From Setomelanomma holmii (lineage: Eukaryota > Ascomycota > Dothideomycetes > Pleosporales > Phaeosphaeriaceae): 64,000 nt of DNA. Location of the stretch: contig ML978268.1 in NCBI GenBank assembly GCA_010015745.1, positions 29,224 to 93,223 on the forward strand. Reading direction: 5' to 3'. Made by a program: the position numbers and the translations under genes. Positions 20,160 through 30,462 of the stretch are shown here, in pieces (position 1 is the stretch's first letter; every line of letters begins with the position of its first letter). A model generated the notes under the pieces. The model had not been told where the DNA came from, searched no databases, and was given only the letters and a program-made list of their open reading frames with translations.

Positions 20160-20630
20160 ATGCCTCTGTCGGCGATCAAAACAGTCGCAAAATCACAGGT
20201 ATGCAAAGAATCTGTATGCCATCACCATATATTCGTTGTTGCTGATAATATGCAGAATGGCGTCGGCTCATTCATCCTGCCCTGCAAATCCATCTCCTTC
20301 CACTACTGCAACTGGTGGGGTTCCTCGCGCGGCATGAACTCCTTCATAAAAGCTTCCCTTCCGACCTTCGCCCGCAACAACCCGCAAATCGAAATCTCCG
20401 TCTCGCCACGGCCGCGGCGGCACCCAGTCCTGATCGCACACTACATCAATGGCACGACACGGTCAATATGCGTCAAGAACTTGCTGAATGAGGGCGTCAG
20501 GGAGAAGGCTGAGATCTTGAGGAATAGTACGGGAGAGAAGAATAGGAAGACTGGCAAGCCAGTCGTTAGCGTGAACGAGAGTGTACGAGGAATATGGGAT
20601 CCTTTCCACGGCGCGAAGGTGCAGATATGA
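20160..20630 (+). CDS. MRPL51: mitochondrial ribosomal protein mL43 (L51/S25/CI-B8 domain)
   Basis: Large-subunit protein of the mitochondrial ribosome with a thioredoxin-like L51/S25/CI-B8 fold. Exons 20160-20198 and 20256-20630, 137 residues. The 57-bp intron is a multiple of three and has no stop, so an unspliced reading is also open; splicing is chosen because it joins MPLSAIKTVAKSQ directly to NGVGSFILPCKSISFHYCNW, the family start, and the intron has GTATGC donor and CTGAT branch. Further motifs: WGSSRGMNSFI, PQIEISVSPRPRRHPVLIA and the C-terminal SVRGIWDPFHG. The upstream in-frame extension lacks similarity. Confidence 0.88.
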   Translation: MPLSAIKTVAKSQVCKESVCHHHIFVVADNMQNGVGSFILPCKSISFHYCNWWGSSRGMNSFIKASLPTFARNNPQIEISVSPRPRRHPVLIAHYINGTTRSICVKNLLNEGVREKAEILRNSTGEKNRKTGKPVVSVNESVRGIWDPFHGAKVQI

Positions 20631-20896
20631 GGTAAAGATGAAGTGAACGGAGTATTTAGGCCAAATGAAGCGTACGGTATACTCACCATCATCAGAAAAG
20701 GTTGCTGGCATACAATGGGATATATCTGCAATACCACGGGTAGTCACATTGACCGAGCACGGCAAACATTTGTACAATAATGTAACAAAGACTACAACCC
20801 GCGTCGACTTAAAGGCGATATTCGAGTCCACAGTGGCTCATGGCCGAATGAAGTTATGCATCTGCCTGACTATAGACGCGCTCCACTACCATGCAT

Positions 20897-21838
20897 TCAT
20901 GCCTGGTGGCTGTTGATGATGTCGACAAATGCAGGCTTCAGACTGGCGCCACCAACAAGGAAACCGTCAATATCAGGCTGCTTCGCAAGCTCACTGCAGT
21001 TCTTCTCCGTCACACTGCCACCGTACAGGATACGGGTCTTCTCCGCAGCCTCACTGGATACCTCCTTGCCGAGCCACTCGCGGATTGCCTTGTGCACTTC
21101 TTGTGCCTGCTCGGTCGTCGCAACCTTGCCGGTGCCGATGGCCCTGTTCCTATTAACACAAAATGTGTATCTGCGTGACACAAGACATACCAGATAGGCT
21201 CGTAAGCCACAACAATCTTGCTCCAGTCCTTGACTTTATCCGCCACAGCCTTCAGCTGCGTCGTGACAACCTCAATCGTCTTATTCGCCTCCCTCTGCTC
21301 CAAGCTCTCACCACAGCACAGAATCACACCCAGCCCGCAGTCCAAGGCCGCCTTAGTCTTGGACGCAACAAACGCGTCGTCTTCCTGCAGAATGACGCGG
21401 CGCTCAGAGTGGCCCAGAATCGTCCAAGTGATGCCGCTGTCCTTTAGCTGGTCGGCCGAGATCTCGCCTGTGAAGGCACCGCTGGGCTTGTCGAAGATGT
21501 TTTGCGCGGCAACTTCAAGGCCTCTGCGGAGGTGCTCACGGGCGAGGAGGAGATATAGGGCTGGAGGAGCGATGACGACCTCTGCGGTCCATGTCAATGA
21601 ATTGCTTTTTGCGATTGCAAAGAACGTGCGGTCGAGTGGAACAAGAGAGCAATCAAATCCACTCACCAGTGTTGGGATCGAGCTTCGCCTTGTTCAGGTT
21701 CTCGAGAATATCCTTGATGGACTTGATAGTCCCATTCCTTCAGACCTGTTAGCCTCTCTTGTCTGTCTTCGCGGTACTCACTGCTTGGGTCGTGACATAC
21801 ATCTTGAAGTTCCCCCCGACGAAAAATTGGCGACCCAT
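20897..21838 (-). CDS. TPI1: triosephosphate isomerase
   Basis: Glycolytic enzyme interconverting dihydroxyacetone phosphate and glyceraldehyde 3-phosphate. Four exons: 21838-21801, 21737-21667, 21581-21191, 21143-20897, giving 248 residues, the standard length. Catalytic residues are all present: Lys in GGNFKMNGTIKSIKD (across the first junction), His in ILGHSERR and Glu in VVAYEPIWAIGTGKVAT (across the third junction). The phosphate-binding ILYGGSVTEKN and FLVGGASLKP close the barrel. Each junction is fixed by the conserved sequence. Introns sit at codons for Met13, Glu and Trp positions. Confidence 0.96.
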
Positions 21839-22378
21839 TTTGGCGGTTTAGATGTCTGAAAATCTCTGGAAATGGGATTGAAGTGTTCAACAAGAAATTT
21901 CAAGTGGTGTGGTGGTGCAATGCGTTGTTGAGCTGAGCTACAATGTTTGGTGTTTGAGCTCGGCGGGGGCGGGGCAGTGACGGACGACCTTGCTCTCAGC
22001 TGTGGCACGTCTGTCGGCGAGCATCGGAGTTGCTTCTGCCTTGGCTGTGGGTAGAGGGAAAAAGAATCGGGGTACCGATCCCACGTGGACAATTCTTTTT
22101 CTCGAAACAGTGGATAGCCGAGGGCAGTCTTACGACATATTGCGTTTCGCAGGCGGACCAGAATGGGGTTGGTTTTTCTGGTGAATCCGCTAAGCTGGAA
22201 ACACGATCAAGAAACTCAAGCGCACATCAGAAGGGACAGGGCAAATCCATGGGATGGTTCTTCTAGCCTTGAGACCTTGATCCGCATTGGCAACATCTAC
22301 ATACTTTGATCCAGCTTGAGTCTCGCTAGCTCAGCCAAGTCCATAGCAGCAACTCCGCAGCTCCTCAAAGTCCCAAAC

Positions 22379-22750
22379 ATGGCCAACGACGCTTCCGCTG
22401 CCAGTCCATCGCCCCAAGTCCACGGCATCTCCGTCTCTCCACTCACCCAATGTGCCCACTGGAACTCTCTCCTTGACATCATTGCAATCAAGCATTTCTG
22501 CTGCAACAAGTTCTACGCTTGCATCAGCTGTCATGATGAGTGCGAATCGCACTGTTCCGGCGTTTGGCCGCGCAGTCGAAGAGACGAGAAGGCGGTGCTT
22601 TGTGGTGCTTGCAAGCACATTCTGACTGTGGATGAGTACATGGACAGCGGAAGTCGATGTACGAGTTGCAAGAGCGGGTTCAATCCGGGGTGTGAGAACC
22701 ATTGGGGCTTGTACTTTGAGATGGATGATGCTGGAGCCGGAAAGGTCTGA
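22379..22750 (+). CDS. HOT13: CHY zinc-finger protein (HOT13-like)
   Basis: 123 residues, single exon, nearly all CHY zinc finger: TQCAHWNSLLDIIAIKHFCC, YACISCHDECESH, CGACKHILTVDEYM, CTSCKSGFNPGCENHWGLYF. The spacing of Cys/His matches the CHY domain. Proteins of this size with FNPGC..H..LYF are the fungal Hot13 group; in yeast Hot13 is a mitochondrial intermembrane-space zinc protein that helps assemble small Tim proteins by keeping Mia40 zinc-free. No mitochondrial presequence is needed for that compartment and none is seen. ATG at 22379 chosen; the frame is open 63 bases further up but without ATG. Confidence 0.82.
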   Translation: MANDASAASPSPQVHGISVSPLTQCAHWNSLLDIIAIKHFCCNKFYACISCHDECESHCSGVWPRSRRDEKAVLCGACKHILTVDEYMDSGSRCTSCKSGFNPGCENHWGLYFEMDDAGAGKV

Positions 22751-23554
22751 AGCTGTATGATTCGGTTGCGACTATTGCACTTTCCTGCCGCCTTTGAAGC
22801 CCCGACCTGAGTGTTCCTGTTGACGATGGCATGGCCGACTGGAGTGGTCGTAACTCGCAGAGTAGCAGAAAAGGTGTTACGTGTAGCACACCTTTTGTAC
22901 ACGAATCCTGCTACCCCATGCGCGGTCGCGGTGAAGGACCAACGACAGGACTAGACCATAACGCGGTGCCAACGAAGCACGTGCCATGGAAGCAATGGAG
23001 CCTCTGTCTGATACTCCTCAGCATCATGTGCCAACCAACCCACCCTCCAGTCTTGCAACGATCAGTCTATAAGAGCGTCCACAAGAGGCCACGAATACTT
23101 CAAGTCCCAGAGCAAAGAACCTCGGCGCAGAATCTTTGCATGATGGATGGCGGACCAGACTTCGAGAGTTGACTTAGGCAGCAGATGGAACAGAACAACG
23201 TCGTCACTATTGGCTGGAACTAGCGTGCCGTAACGTAACCGAGTTCTGGTACCACGCCAGCCGCAACTTTCTCACCGAAACATTCATGATCTAAAACTGC
23301 TGCGCGAAGTATGTTGTATGCGCTGTGCTTTACCTACGCCATCAACTTTGAAATAAATGCGTTTCGATCCTCGATCCCGTGCCCTTTTGCACAATGCATC
23401 TGACGGCGATTTCCTCGCCTGAAATCTCACACTGGACTCTAAACCCACAAAATTATCGCTGACCCTGCAGCGAACAGTATCAGACAAGTTCTAAACACCA
23501 TTCATACTTATGAGCCCCTGTCATCCCCAGTTCTTCCATATTTGTGTCACAATA
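22751..23554. other. intergenic region
   Basis: Open frames such as 22831-23172 (plus) have no motif and are covered by antisense frames of similar length. No supportable gene. Confidence 0.4.
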
Positions 23555-24343
23555 TTAACACACCTCGCATACATAAGCACTCCGCTCCTCCATCTCTCCT
23601 CCCTTAACGCCGCATCTCGCGACTATATCTTGATCGTCATCTTGTCGATCTTCACCGCACAATTTACTGAGGATATTCCGCCACACCCCAACCGCATGAA
23701 AACCATCGCACAAATCCTCCATCACCCTGCCATCAGCGACCAACCACTCCTCAATTCTCCTCTCAAGCTCTCCATATCTTTCTTCCTCCCGCCACTCACC
23801 AGGTAGGATCCCAAACTCATCGTCCAACTCTTTAGTCGTGTAATTCTTCATCACCTCAAGCAGCGGAGATCCGCGCAAGCACCGACTACGTCTTCGACGC
23901 ATGCGCGCCTCAGAGTCCCAACGCACAGGCTTGGGCTTAGGAAGGGCAAGCAGCGTCCCGTCGCCGCTTTCGGAGAGTGGTATTTGAGATAGTAAGGCAC
24001 ATGTAGATGAGCGCAGGTACCCATATCGATCCCGAAAGTCGTAGGAGGTCCGGAGATGGCGTTCGAGCTTGATGCGTGTACGGCGGAGTTTGCGTGCTGC
24101 GCGATCGATGGTGCGGAGCGGGCGGCGGGTTGGGTTGAATATGCCGTTGGTAGGATGGAGCTGCTGCGTTGTGGATGCCTCCGCGCCCGTGGGACCTGTA
24201 TGTGTTGGTTTTGACGTCTCAGGCGAATGTGGTCCGTCCTCAGGTTTTCGTCTGGACCGCGTTCGACCGGACACAGGGCCATGGATACGTCTTTGATGCG
24301 CGTGTAGACGATCGTAGAGTTTCTGGTGGAGAGGAGAGTACAT
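23555..24343 (-). CDS. orphan basic/acidic protein, 262 residues
   Basis: Not recognised. Single exon from the ATG at 24343. N-terminal 90 residues are Pro/Arg/His-rich. A charged helical part follows (RTIDRAARKLRRTRIKLERH). The second half is acidic with repeated Trp/Glu motifs (LDDEFGILPGEWREEERYG, LERRIEEWLVADGRVMEDL) that look like a real fold, and the C-terminus is short and polar. No membrane segment. Composition and absence of a competing frame support coding. Confidence 0.6.
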   Translation of the reverse strand: MYSPLHQKLYDRLHAHQRRIHGPVSGRTRSRRKPEDGPHSPETSKPTHTGPTGAEASTTQQLHPTNGIFNPTRRPLRTIDRAARKLRRTRIKLERHLRTSYDFRDRYGYLRSSTCALLSQIPLSESGDGTLLALPKPKPVRWDSEARMRRRRSRCLRGSPLLEVMKNYTTKELDDEFGILPGEWREEERYGELERRIEEWLVADGRVMEDLCDGFHAVGVWRNILSKLCGEDRQDDDQDIVARCGVKGGEMEERSAYVCEVC

Positions 24344-24791
24344 GGCCTCACTATGAGTAGGCCAAGAATGAGCCACCAGTACTCAGGTTCAAATGAATGT
24401 TGCCGCGCACATCAAGCTTCCCGAAACTGCTAGCGGGTCAAGGACGCACAGGGTTTGAAGCAGTGTGTTACGTATGATGACAATGTGATTAACACAGCGG
24501 GAACAAAGGGATGTGTGGCAATGATCATTACAGGCGTCTTCCAAAGAAAGACATGGAACAAGGACATTGTTCTGGTAGTGAAGTGAATGGTGAAATCTTG
24601 ACACTGTGAACAGTGAATGTGAAAATGCAGTGCTGTCGAGAATAACAATACTCGCGATATGCACATTTTCGTTGCCATTTTTAAAATTTTCTAGGCTCTG
24701 CCTATCGTGATGCCGAAAACCTCTCGGGTTCATTTATGCTTTGCACATAGTGGACCTCAGTAATACTTCCCATTTTATGTAGCGTGAAGGT
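24344..24791. other. intergenic region
   Basis: AT-richer spacer between two minus-strand genes; the promoter of the 24343 gene and 3' UTR of the DUF1308 gene. Nothing else seen. Confidence 0.4.
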
Positions 24792-26294
24792 TCACTTCCG
24801 TCGCCCGTGCTTCGCAATCAGACTACGACTTTCTCCACACAACCAGATATGTGGTCCATCTTGTCCATCTTCTAGGCCGTGTTCGTTCAGAATGGTCTCG
24901 ATTTGACGCGCCCGGCCACGGTTGGCACTTAGTGTAGTCAACTTCTCGGCCCAGCCGTAAAGGAAGATCGCCCTGTTCAAATCCCCAAGCTCAGTTGCAA
25001 GATTTGTCGCCACGGGTGGCAGTCGCGCCAGGATGGAGTCCATCTTACTGGGCATGACCCTGATTGGTAGCTGAAATCCGACTGGTAAGCTGTGGTCAGT
25101 ATTATCTTTCCACGCAGTGAGAAGCGTTTCTGAAGGAGCCTCCTTGAAATCACCTTGACCGAGTAATACATCAGCCCTCATCTTTTCAGCATCCGTAGCC
25201 AGAGTCTGCACGATGAGATTGGCCTGATCAGCCGCTTCCAGAGTGGTCACCATGGGATGTGACCCGATGGCTGGGTACAAATGTGTAGGCAACAGGTTCT
25301 CTTCCGTCTCTTCTTTAATTTGCGCGCGCACCTCCCCTGGGTACCAGTCCAAGATCGGACATTGATGATGTGAGATATCAGATATGAGTGCCAATAATAT
25401 AGTGCAGTCAATGTTGAGAGTGTCGGAAAGCGCACGAGATCGATCAATGAGCAAGTCTGGTAAGACGGACTCCAGTGGCGGGGCAGGCGGAATGTCGTTC
25501 GCACAATATACCGTGGCTCCTGTTGCACGTATCTTGTCAAGAATGTTGTCAATCTCCTTTGTCTTGCCAGCGGTGATGCGCGTCAGCACAAAGCGCACCT
25601 TTGGCGGTCTACCACGAATCGGGTTCGCTTTCGCCGCTCTCGCTAGCTCACGCGCGTTTTTGACAATGTCAACCTGATCCTCATCATCCTCATCGTCCTC
25701 GCTGCCGAGTCGGGCATCCGGCATGTCATCGTCCGAGTCGGAATCATTCATCCAGCCAAGCTTTGCCAAGTCAAATAGCAGCCGTTTCTCTGAGAGAGTC
25801 GAGACGCGTAACCACTCTCCTCCTTCATCTGCGACAATGTCTGCCAATGCATTCGTCTTACCTTTGGACGCACCGCCTTTTTTCTTCGTGGTATTTCGGC
25901 CTCTAGTGGCCCAATAGAAGTACTTCCGGAAAGCTTGCAAGCCAGAAGAGCGTTTAGCGGCGCCCCACAATGCCTCGTAATAAAGCAGATTTGACGATAC
26001 AATAAAGTGACGTGCCTTTTCCTCGTCCATGTTTGAGCCGGAAATCTTCTTTAGAAATGCAAGTTCGTTCTTGAAGTCGTTGCGAAGATTACGATACTCG
26101 ACTGGATGCCGCACCCTGGTCTGCTTTTGTTTTGCGATTACTGCTGCGACGTAGGTCTCCACCTCGTCTTGAAGAGTCTCGCAGCGGTAGATGAGTCCTT
26201 CAATGGTGGCTTCCAGGTTGATAGTGGTCGTGACTCTTGTCGCGTCGGTGTCCAAGTCCATGTTACTGAACTCTGTGGTGATGGATTCGGTCAT
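24792..26294 (-). CDS. DUF1308 (UPF0415/C7orf25-like) protein
   Basis: 500 residues, single exon. The layout fits the eukaryotic DUF1308 family, whose function is poorly known: an N-terminal helical domain (LIYRCETLQDEVETYV, NDFKNELAFLKKISGSN, HFIVSSNLLYYEALWGAAKR), an acidic linker (SDSDDDMPDARLGSEDDEDD), then the C-terminal PIN-like domain with VNIDCTILLALISDISH-type core (here LNIDCTILLALISDISH), GSHPMVTTLEAA and LLTAWKDNTDHSLPVGFQLP, and a conserved end FLYGWAEKLTTLSANRGRA. Cytosolic, no membrane segment. Start ATG directly precedes the helical domain. Confidence 0.8.
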   Translation of the reverse strand: MTESITTEFSNMDLDTDATRVTTTINLEATIEGLIYRCETLQDEVETYVAAVIAKQKQTRVRHPVEYRNLRNDFKNELAFLKKISGSNMDEEKARHFIVSSNLLYYEALWGAAKRSSGLQAFRKYFYWATRGRNTTKKKGGASKGKTNALADIVADEGGEWLRVSTLSEKRLLFDLAKLGWMNDSDSDDDMPDARLGSEDDEDDEDQVDIVKNARELARAAKANPIRGRPPKVRFVLTRITAGKTKEIDNILDKIRATGATVYCANDIPPAPPLESVLPDLLIDRSRALSDTLNIDCTILLALISDISHHQCPILDWYPGEVRAQIKEETEENLLPTHLYPAIGSHPMVTTLEAADQANLIVQTLATDAEKMRADVLLGQGDFKEAPSETLLTAWKDNTDHSLPVGFQLPIRVMPSKMDSILARLPPVATNLATELGDLNRAIFLYGWAEKLTTLSANRGRARQIETILNEHGLEDGQDGPHIWLCGESRSLIAKHGRRK

Positions 26295-26775
26295 CTTGGC
26301 AGTTGCTGTGTTCGACGGGTCCTTGAAACGAATGTTGTATCTGCCCCAGAAGAGGTCACAGCGCGATGATGGTGTCGCGCGTGCATTGATAGCTCGGACG
26401 ACGACGTGATTGATGCTTAGTGGTCTCTATAGAAGACAGACACACGCGCTGTTGCCTGCCGGCTAGACAAGAACGAATGAGTCGCAGTCCTGTCAAGGAT
26501 ACAATTGAGGAAAACGGAACTCTATGAGTTCTTCGAGCTTCTTGGGAATGCACCAATTGTCCGACTCAGACACCTATAGACATGTTTGACAAGACTTCCG
26601 ACGCATTGTTTGGTATATACAACTATGGACGCTGAGAAGTATGACGTGCAGTTTAGAATAGCCGACAGAACGGGCCGTCGATTCCCCGCTGGCCAACCCC
26701 GCCAAAAGTTGCCCACTCTCTCCACTACCTACCCGCTTCGATTGCGAAAGCGACATTTGACCACATCACAACGCC
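26295..26775. other. divergent promoter region, DUF1308 / SRP9
   Basis: 480 bp between start codons facing away. No TATA box or gene seen. Confidence 0.4.
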
Positions 26776-27354
26776 ATGCCATACTTCAAGACAAGCGCAG
26801 AATGGTATGAGCAGTCGTCGCTGCTTCTAAAAGCACGGCCGACTACTGTACGTCTCCTTTCGCGTGGCGCACGCGACTCGACCTGACTTGAGCTGCAGAC
26901 TCGCATAACCTCTAAATACTCGGTCCTGAAACCCACCGCTTCAAAGGTCGCGAAACGGAAAAGCTATGCCGCAAAGCACACAGATAAGCCCGCAGACACA
27001 TCACGGACAGCGTCACCTCCGCCACAACCTCAAAGCCCTGAAGAGCCCACCACAACATTCATGTTGAAGACATACGATCCAGAGTCAGGGACATGTTTGC
27101 AATACGAGACAAATAAGGCAGCAGAAGTGGGGCGATTGATCGGGAATCTTGGGAGGCTGGGACGATCAATGGCAGCACTGCCAGAGGCATTAGAGGATTC
27201 GAGCGCACCAGCCGAAAGCGGAGATGGCATATCAACACCAAAACTGGATGAGAATGGAGACGTAAAGATGGGCGGAATGCTGGCGGATCCCAAGGCAGGA
27301 GTGAGTACTGGAGCAGTAGGAGGAGGAAAGAAGAAAAAGAAGGGCAAGAAATGA
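26776..27354 (+). CDS. SRP9: signal recognition particle subunit SRP9 (SRP21-like)
   Basis: Alu-domain protein of the signal recognition particle, which pauses translation while ribosomes dock at the ER. Exons 26776-26847 and 26899-27354, 175 residues; intron 51 bp, phase 0. N-terminus MPYFKTSAEWYEQSSLLLKA joins RPTT|TRITSKYS, the SRP9 fold start. A polar insert (Pro/Ser/Thr-rich) separates it from FMLKTYDPESGTCLQYETNK and AAEVGRLIGNLGRLGRSMAA, the second half. The C-terminus is Gly-rich and ends in a lysine run (GGGKKKKKGKK), typical of fungal SRP9/Srp21. The insert makes it longer than the animal protein. Confidence 0.88.
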
Positions 27355-27720
27355 ACACTGATTGACACTCCAACGTCACGACAAGACCGCGGCAATCGTC
27401 CCGCTTCCTGAAGATTACACACGAAGTCATGAAGTCAGCGCGCTTGGATTTAAACTAAATCTTCAAGACCTTCAAGACGGGCTTGACAGGCCGACGCACA
27501 TTAGCGTTGTCAAAAAGCTAATTAGATTCGATAGTGACGTTCAATCGCGACAGCTCGCAATTTAAGATTCCAAAATTTGCCGTTTCCTCGCTCAAACTCT
27601 GTCATTCATCTGATCTTCCCTAAGTCCCTCCGTCGACTGTTTCAAGACATTCCACTACCATCTGGCGCCGGCCACGACATCGGTATGGCATGCAATCGGC
27701 ATGTACTGGCCTGGACCATT

Positions 27721-27987
27721 TCAACGACGCTTCTTCGTAACCTCGGCCTGGCGATTTTTTTCGGCCTCCGTCTTTCCTACCATGACCCACTCCGCCGCAT
27801 CTTCTGCATCCTGCACCTCTTGCTTGACATCCTCCTCAACCAGAACCGCCCACGCATCCTCCTGGCTGTTGGCTCCGGGCTCCTCCATAACGATCTTGGC
27901 CTTCGCAGCGCGATTGATGAAGTCATTGAGCTGTGCAGCACCGCTGGGAGCATTTTGTTTCTGGTGGGTCATCTCGTTGGCTGGCAT
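27721..27987 (-). CDS. small acidic orphan protein
   Basis: 88 residues from the ATG at 27987. Reads as a charged helical protein: AAQLNDFINRAAKAKIVMEE, then acidic DAWAVLVEEDVKQEVQDAED and a basic tail (EVTKKRR). The frame stays open upstream (NPSRSDYNEQPN before the Met) as far as a possible acceptor TTTCAG near 28035, so the true start may lie in an upstream exon that I could not fix. Not recognised. Confidence 0.45.
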   Translation of the reverse strand: MPANEMTHQKQNAPSGAAQLNDFINRAAKAKIVMEEPGANSQEDAWAVLVEEDVKQEVQDAEDAAEWVMVGKTEAEKNRQAEVTKKRR

Positions 27988-28039
27988 GTTTGGCTGTTCG
28001 TTGTAGTCGGATCGTGAAGGATTTTGAAGCGCTGAAACT

Positions 28040-28692
28040 AGCTAGCCTGGTTTATTTTCAGTTTGAAGTTGAGGTTGAGGCTATTGGTGATGGGCGGATC
28101 GATAGAGCATTGGGGACCTTCGGCGCATGGATATTTTATGGAGGCTGGGCGTGAAGGCTGCAGTGTATTCACGTCATGTTGCGGCTTGTCCTTGGGAAGT
28201 GAATCACCTCCGTAACTTCTGCGCCGATTACGTCCGTTTGCTTTCCCGACTAGTGCGACCACACGGGGTACATCGAAACGAAGAGCCTCATGAATATGGT
28301 ATGCGAGCAGACACCACCCTTGTTTGCCACAAACTTCATATACTTTTGATACTTCAACACCAGACCGAGTCAATCTACACTGGGCTTTGGATGAAAATTC
28401 GTTTTCCAATATGAAGCAACCCACTCGAGCTCTTTAAGTCGAGTATTATGTGCACACGCGTATGCTAGATTTGTGGCCACTGATCGCCAACGACCAAATG
28501 TCTTAGGCAAGATATGGCCAGACTCCATGTTGGCTGCCTTGTTGGATTCCTGTCGCTATGGCTGCGCCTTCCATACAGCTAGGTAGTTGCTTGGTACCCA
28601 TCGCAGCATGCAAGCTGCTTCCTGACTCGACTTCCTTCACATTTCGAATACATCTCGATTACACTACAGCGTTTCTGACCCTTTCGTCATCC
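28040..28692. other. intergenic region
   Basis: Possible upstream exon of the small acidic gene and the upstream part of the F-box relic. An in-frame ATG at 28558 could extend the relic by 45 residues. Nothing else seen. Confidence 0.35.
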
Positions 28693-29851
28693 ATGTCCTC
28701 ACCAGTCGATCCTGTCGACCGGTTCCCCAGCGAGGACCTTTTAATGTGCCCAGAAGTCTCTGAAGTCCAGCAGGGTCCTTGGCATCGACGCGAAAATCAC
28801 GACTTCTCCCGCAAGCCTGTCTCCGGAGATGATACATGGCTCTACAATACTCTCGCAAGGCCCGTCGAAGGCGTCAGAAGAGTGCAGCATTTCCACCCAA
28901 AACACAGGCGACACGGCAAACTCTCATTGCTTGAGCGACTACCCAACGAATTGATCGATAAAGTAATCGGCGCCCTGATCGACGTTACGGCAGACTTTAT
29001 CGCTGACCCTATGGCCCTGGGCGTCTCTTCCCACATTTTGTACCCCATAGTCTTGGAGCGTGTACATCGTTCGTATCCCCGTTTCGCGACCACGTCTTGG
29101 GCTGGCAAGAGAATTGGGTTTCATGGACGTTGGAGCACTTTCGCGCTTGGGCAGCTGCATACATATCGGATATTTCCCTCAATTCACGCGCAAGATGCCG
29201 TTCACCACTAGCCTTGGAAACCCGGCGATATGTAGCCGGAAGCGTGGTGGCACGACAAGCTCGACACAACCAGAGGCGTGTAGACAGAGCTGAGCGGGCG
29301 AGATCGCAAACAAATCCAAGAAGACTTGAGTCAGAGGTATCGGTAATCAAAGGCTCGCGTTTGGGTCTTCCGCAACCTCACTACTAAGCAAGCTGTCCGA
29401 TCTGACCGCTTGGTGCCTCCAAGTGGATCTGTGCCGAATGTGAAAGTTGACTTCAAGCATATGTCATCTATAGTGAAGAGAAGACGTGCATGGAATTCAA
29501 TCAAGACGACTTTTAAGGCTCACATCAAGCCCGAGGCGCGACGACTACGATCAACTTTGTCTCGCCCAAGTCTTCATGATCATGACATCGTGAGCCGACA
29601 CGTGGCACACACCACAAGAGTCCTGGTTCGTCTTCCTACAAGGGACATGGGTCACGCATGCTTACAATCTTGTCCCTTTATCAGAGCTACTGCGTTTTAT
29701 GCGCGCCAGCGGGATTGATATGGATGTTGAAGTGGAGCAGAAAAGACTTGAGGCATGTATGGCGGTCATGCAAAGGATTTGGGTCATGGCATTGCGTTCA
29801 GATCGACGACTGGTACGACCCGGTTCTGAGGTGAGCACGTGGGAGGCCTAA
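28693..29851 (+). pseudogene. decayed F-box-type gene
   Basis: Residues 1 to about 170 are open and include an F-box (KLSLLERLPNELIDKVIGAL) followed by ALGVSSHILYPIVLERVHR and SWAGKRIGFHG. After that, family-like text continues but is broken. PWKPGDM and PEAWWHDKLDTTRGV are separated by TAG, then TELSGRDRKQIQEDLSQRYR lies between TAG and TAA, and then comes VWVFRNLTTKQAVRSDRL. The 'RNLTTK' motif is common in a Dothideomycete F-box family as I remember it. A frame change then leads to SWFVFLQGTWVTHAYNLVPL...MRASGIDMDVEVEQKRLEA and a stop at 29849-29851. At least four in-frame stops and one frameshift; stop types (TAG, TAA) fit CAG/CAA changed by C-to-T. An unusual multi-exon structure is not fully excluded. 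Confidence 0.55.
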
Positions 29852-29945
29852 AACCTGCGTACATGTGCGAAACAGTCTCAAGTCGTACTTCCTGAGCTCG
29901 GAATGAATGTACAATCAACAGGAAGGAATCGCCGAGATTGAGAAG

Positions 29946-29953
29946 TATAAAAG
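29946..29953 (+). promoter_or_regulatory. TATA box before the second spliced microORF
   Basis: TATAAAAG, 87 bp upstream of the ATG at 30033. Confidence 0.5.
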
Positions 29954-30032
29954 CCAACCACAAAATCATACTTGCTCAGCATGCCCCCACCTCTTCAACA
30001 CTGCTCGCAACTACTGGAAGCAGCCTGCCATC

Positions 30033-30239
30033 ATGACACACATCATTACCATTCACCCAGTACTTGCTGGTCTTACTTTCGCCCTCCCACCAACAGAAGA
30101 AGCACGCGACCTTTTCACCGAGCAGCACTGTTTGAAACGAGGCAGTAGGTCTCCTCTTTCTTCCTCTTTGATCGTGCGAACAACTAACAGCTTACTTTGA
30201 GTTCATTGAACTCATGCTAATCCACACGCAGCACAATGA
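30033..30239 (+). CDS. spliced 39-residue microORF, unknown function
   Basis: Not recognised. Exon 1 30033-30144 and exon 2 30232-30239; the 87-bp intron has GTAGGT donor, ATGCTAATCC branch and ACGCAG acceptor. The product reads MTHIITIHPVLAGLTFALPP, then TEEARDLFTEQHCLKRG, then TQ and TGA. No signal peptide (the hydrophobic stretch is short and lacks a basic start), possibly a small amphipathic protein. Support is a TATA box at 29946 and intact splice signals; the coding call itself is modest. Confidence 0.4.
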
Positions 30240-30462
30240 AAGATAAGCTCTCGATGCTGCAATAACATGTGTGCGATGATGAAGGGATGTGGTGTTTGAC
30301 TACGGTGGCGTGTGAGCGTCACACCTTTCCCGTCCTCAGTCAGGAAAGCGCGTCGAGGCAGATCAGGATTGTTAGACGAGGTCATCAGCAGCATCGTATC
30401 GGTCGTCTTGAATCATGATTCGAGAAGCCATACACTATCGTCACACTCCCTCTCGACGTTAT

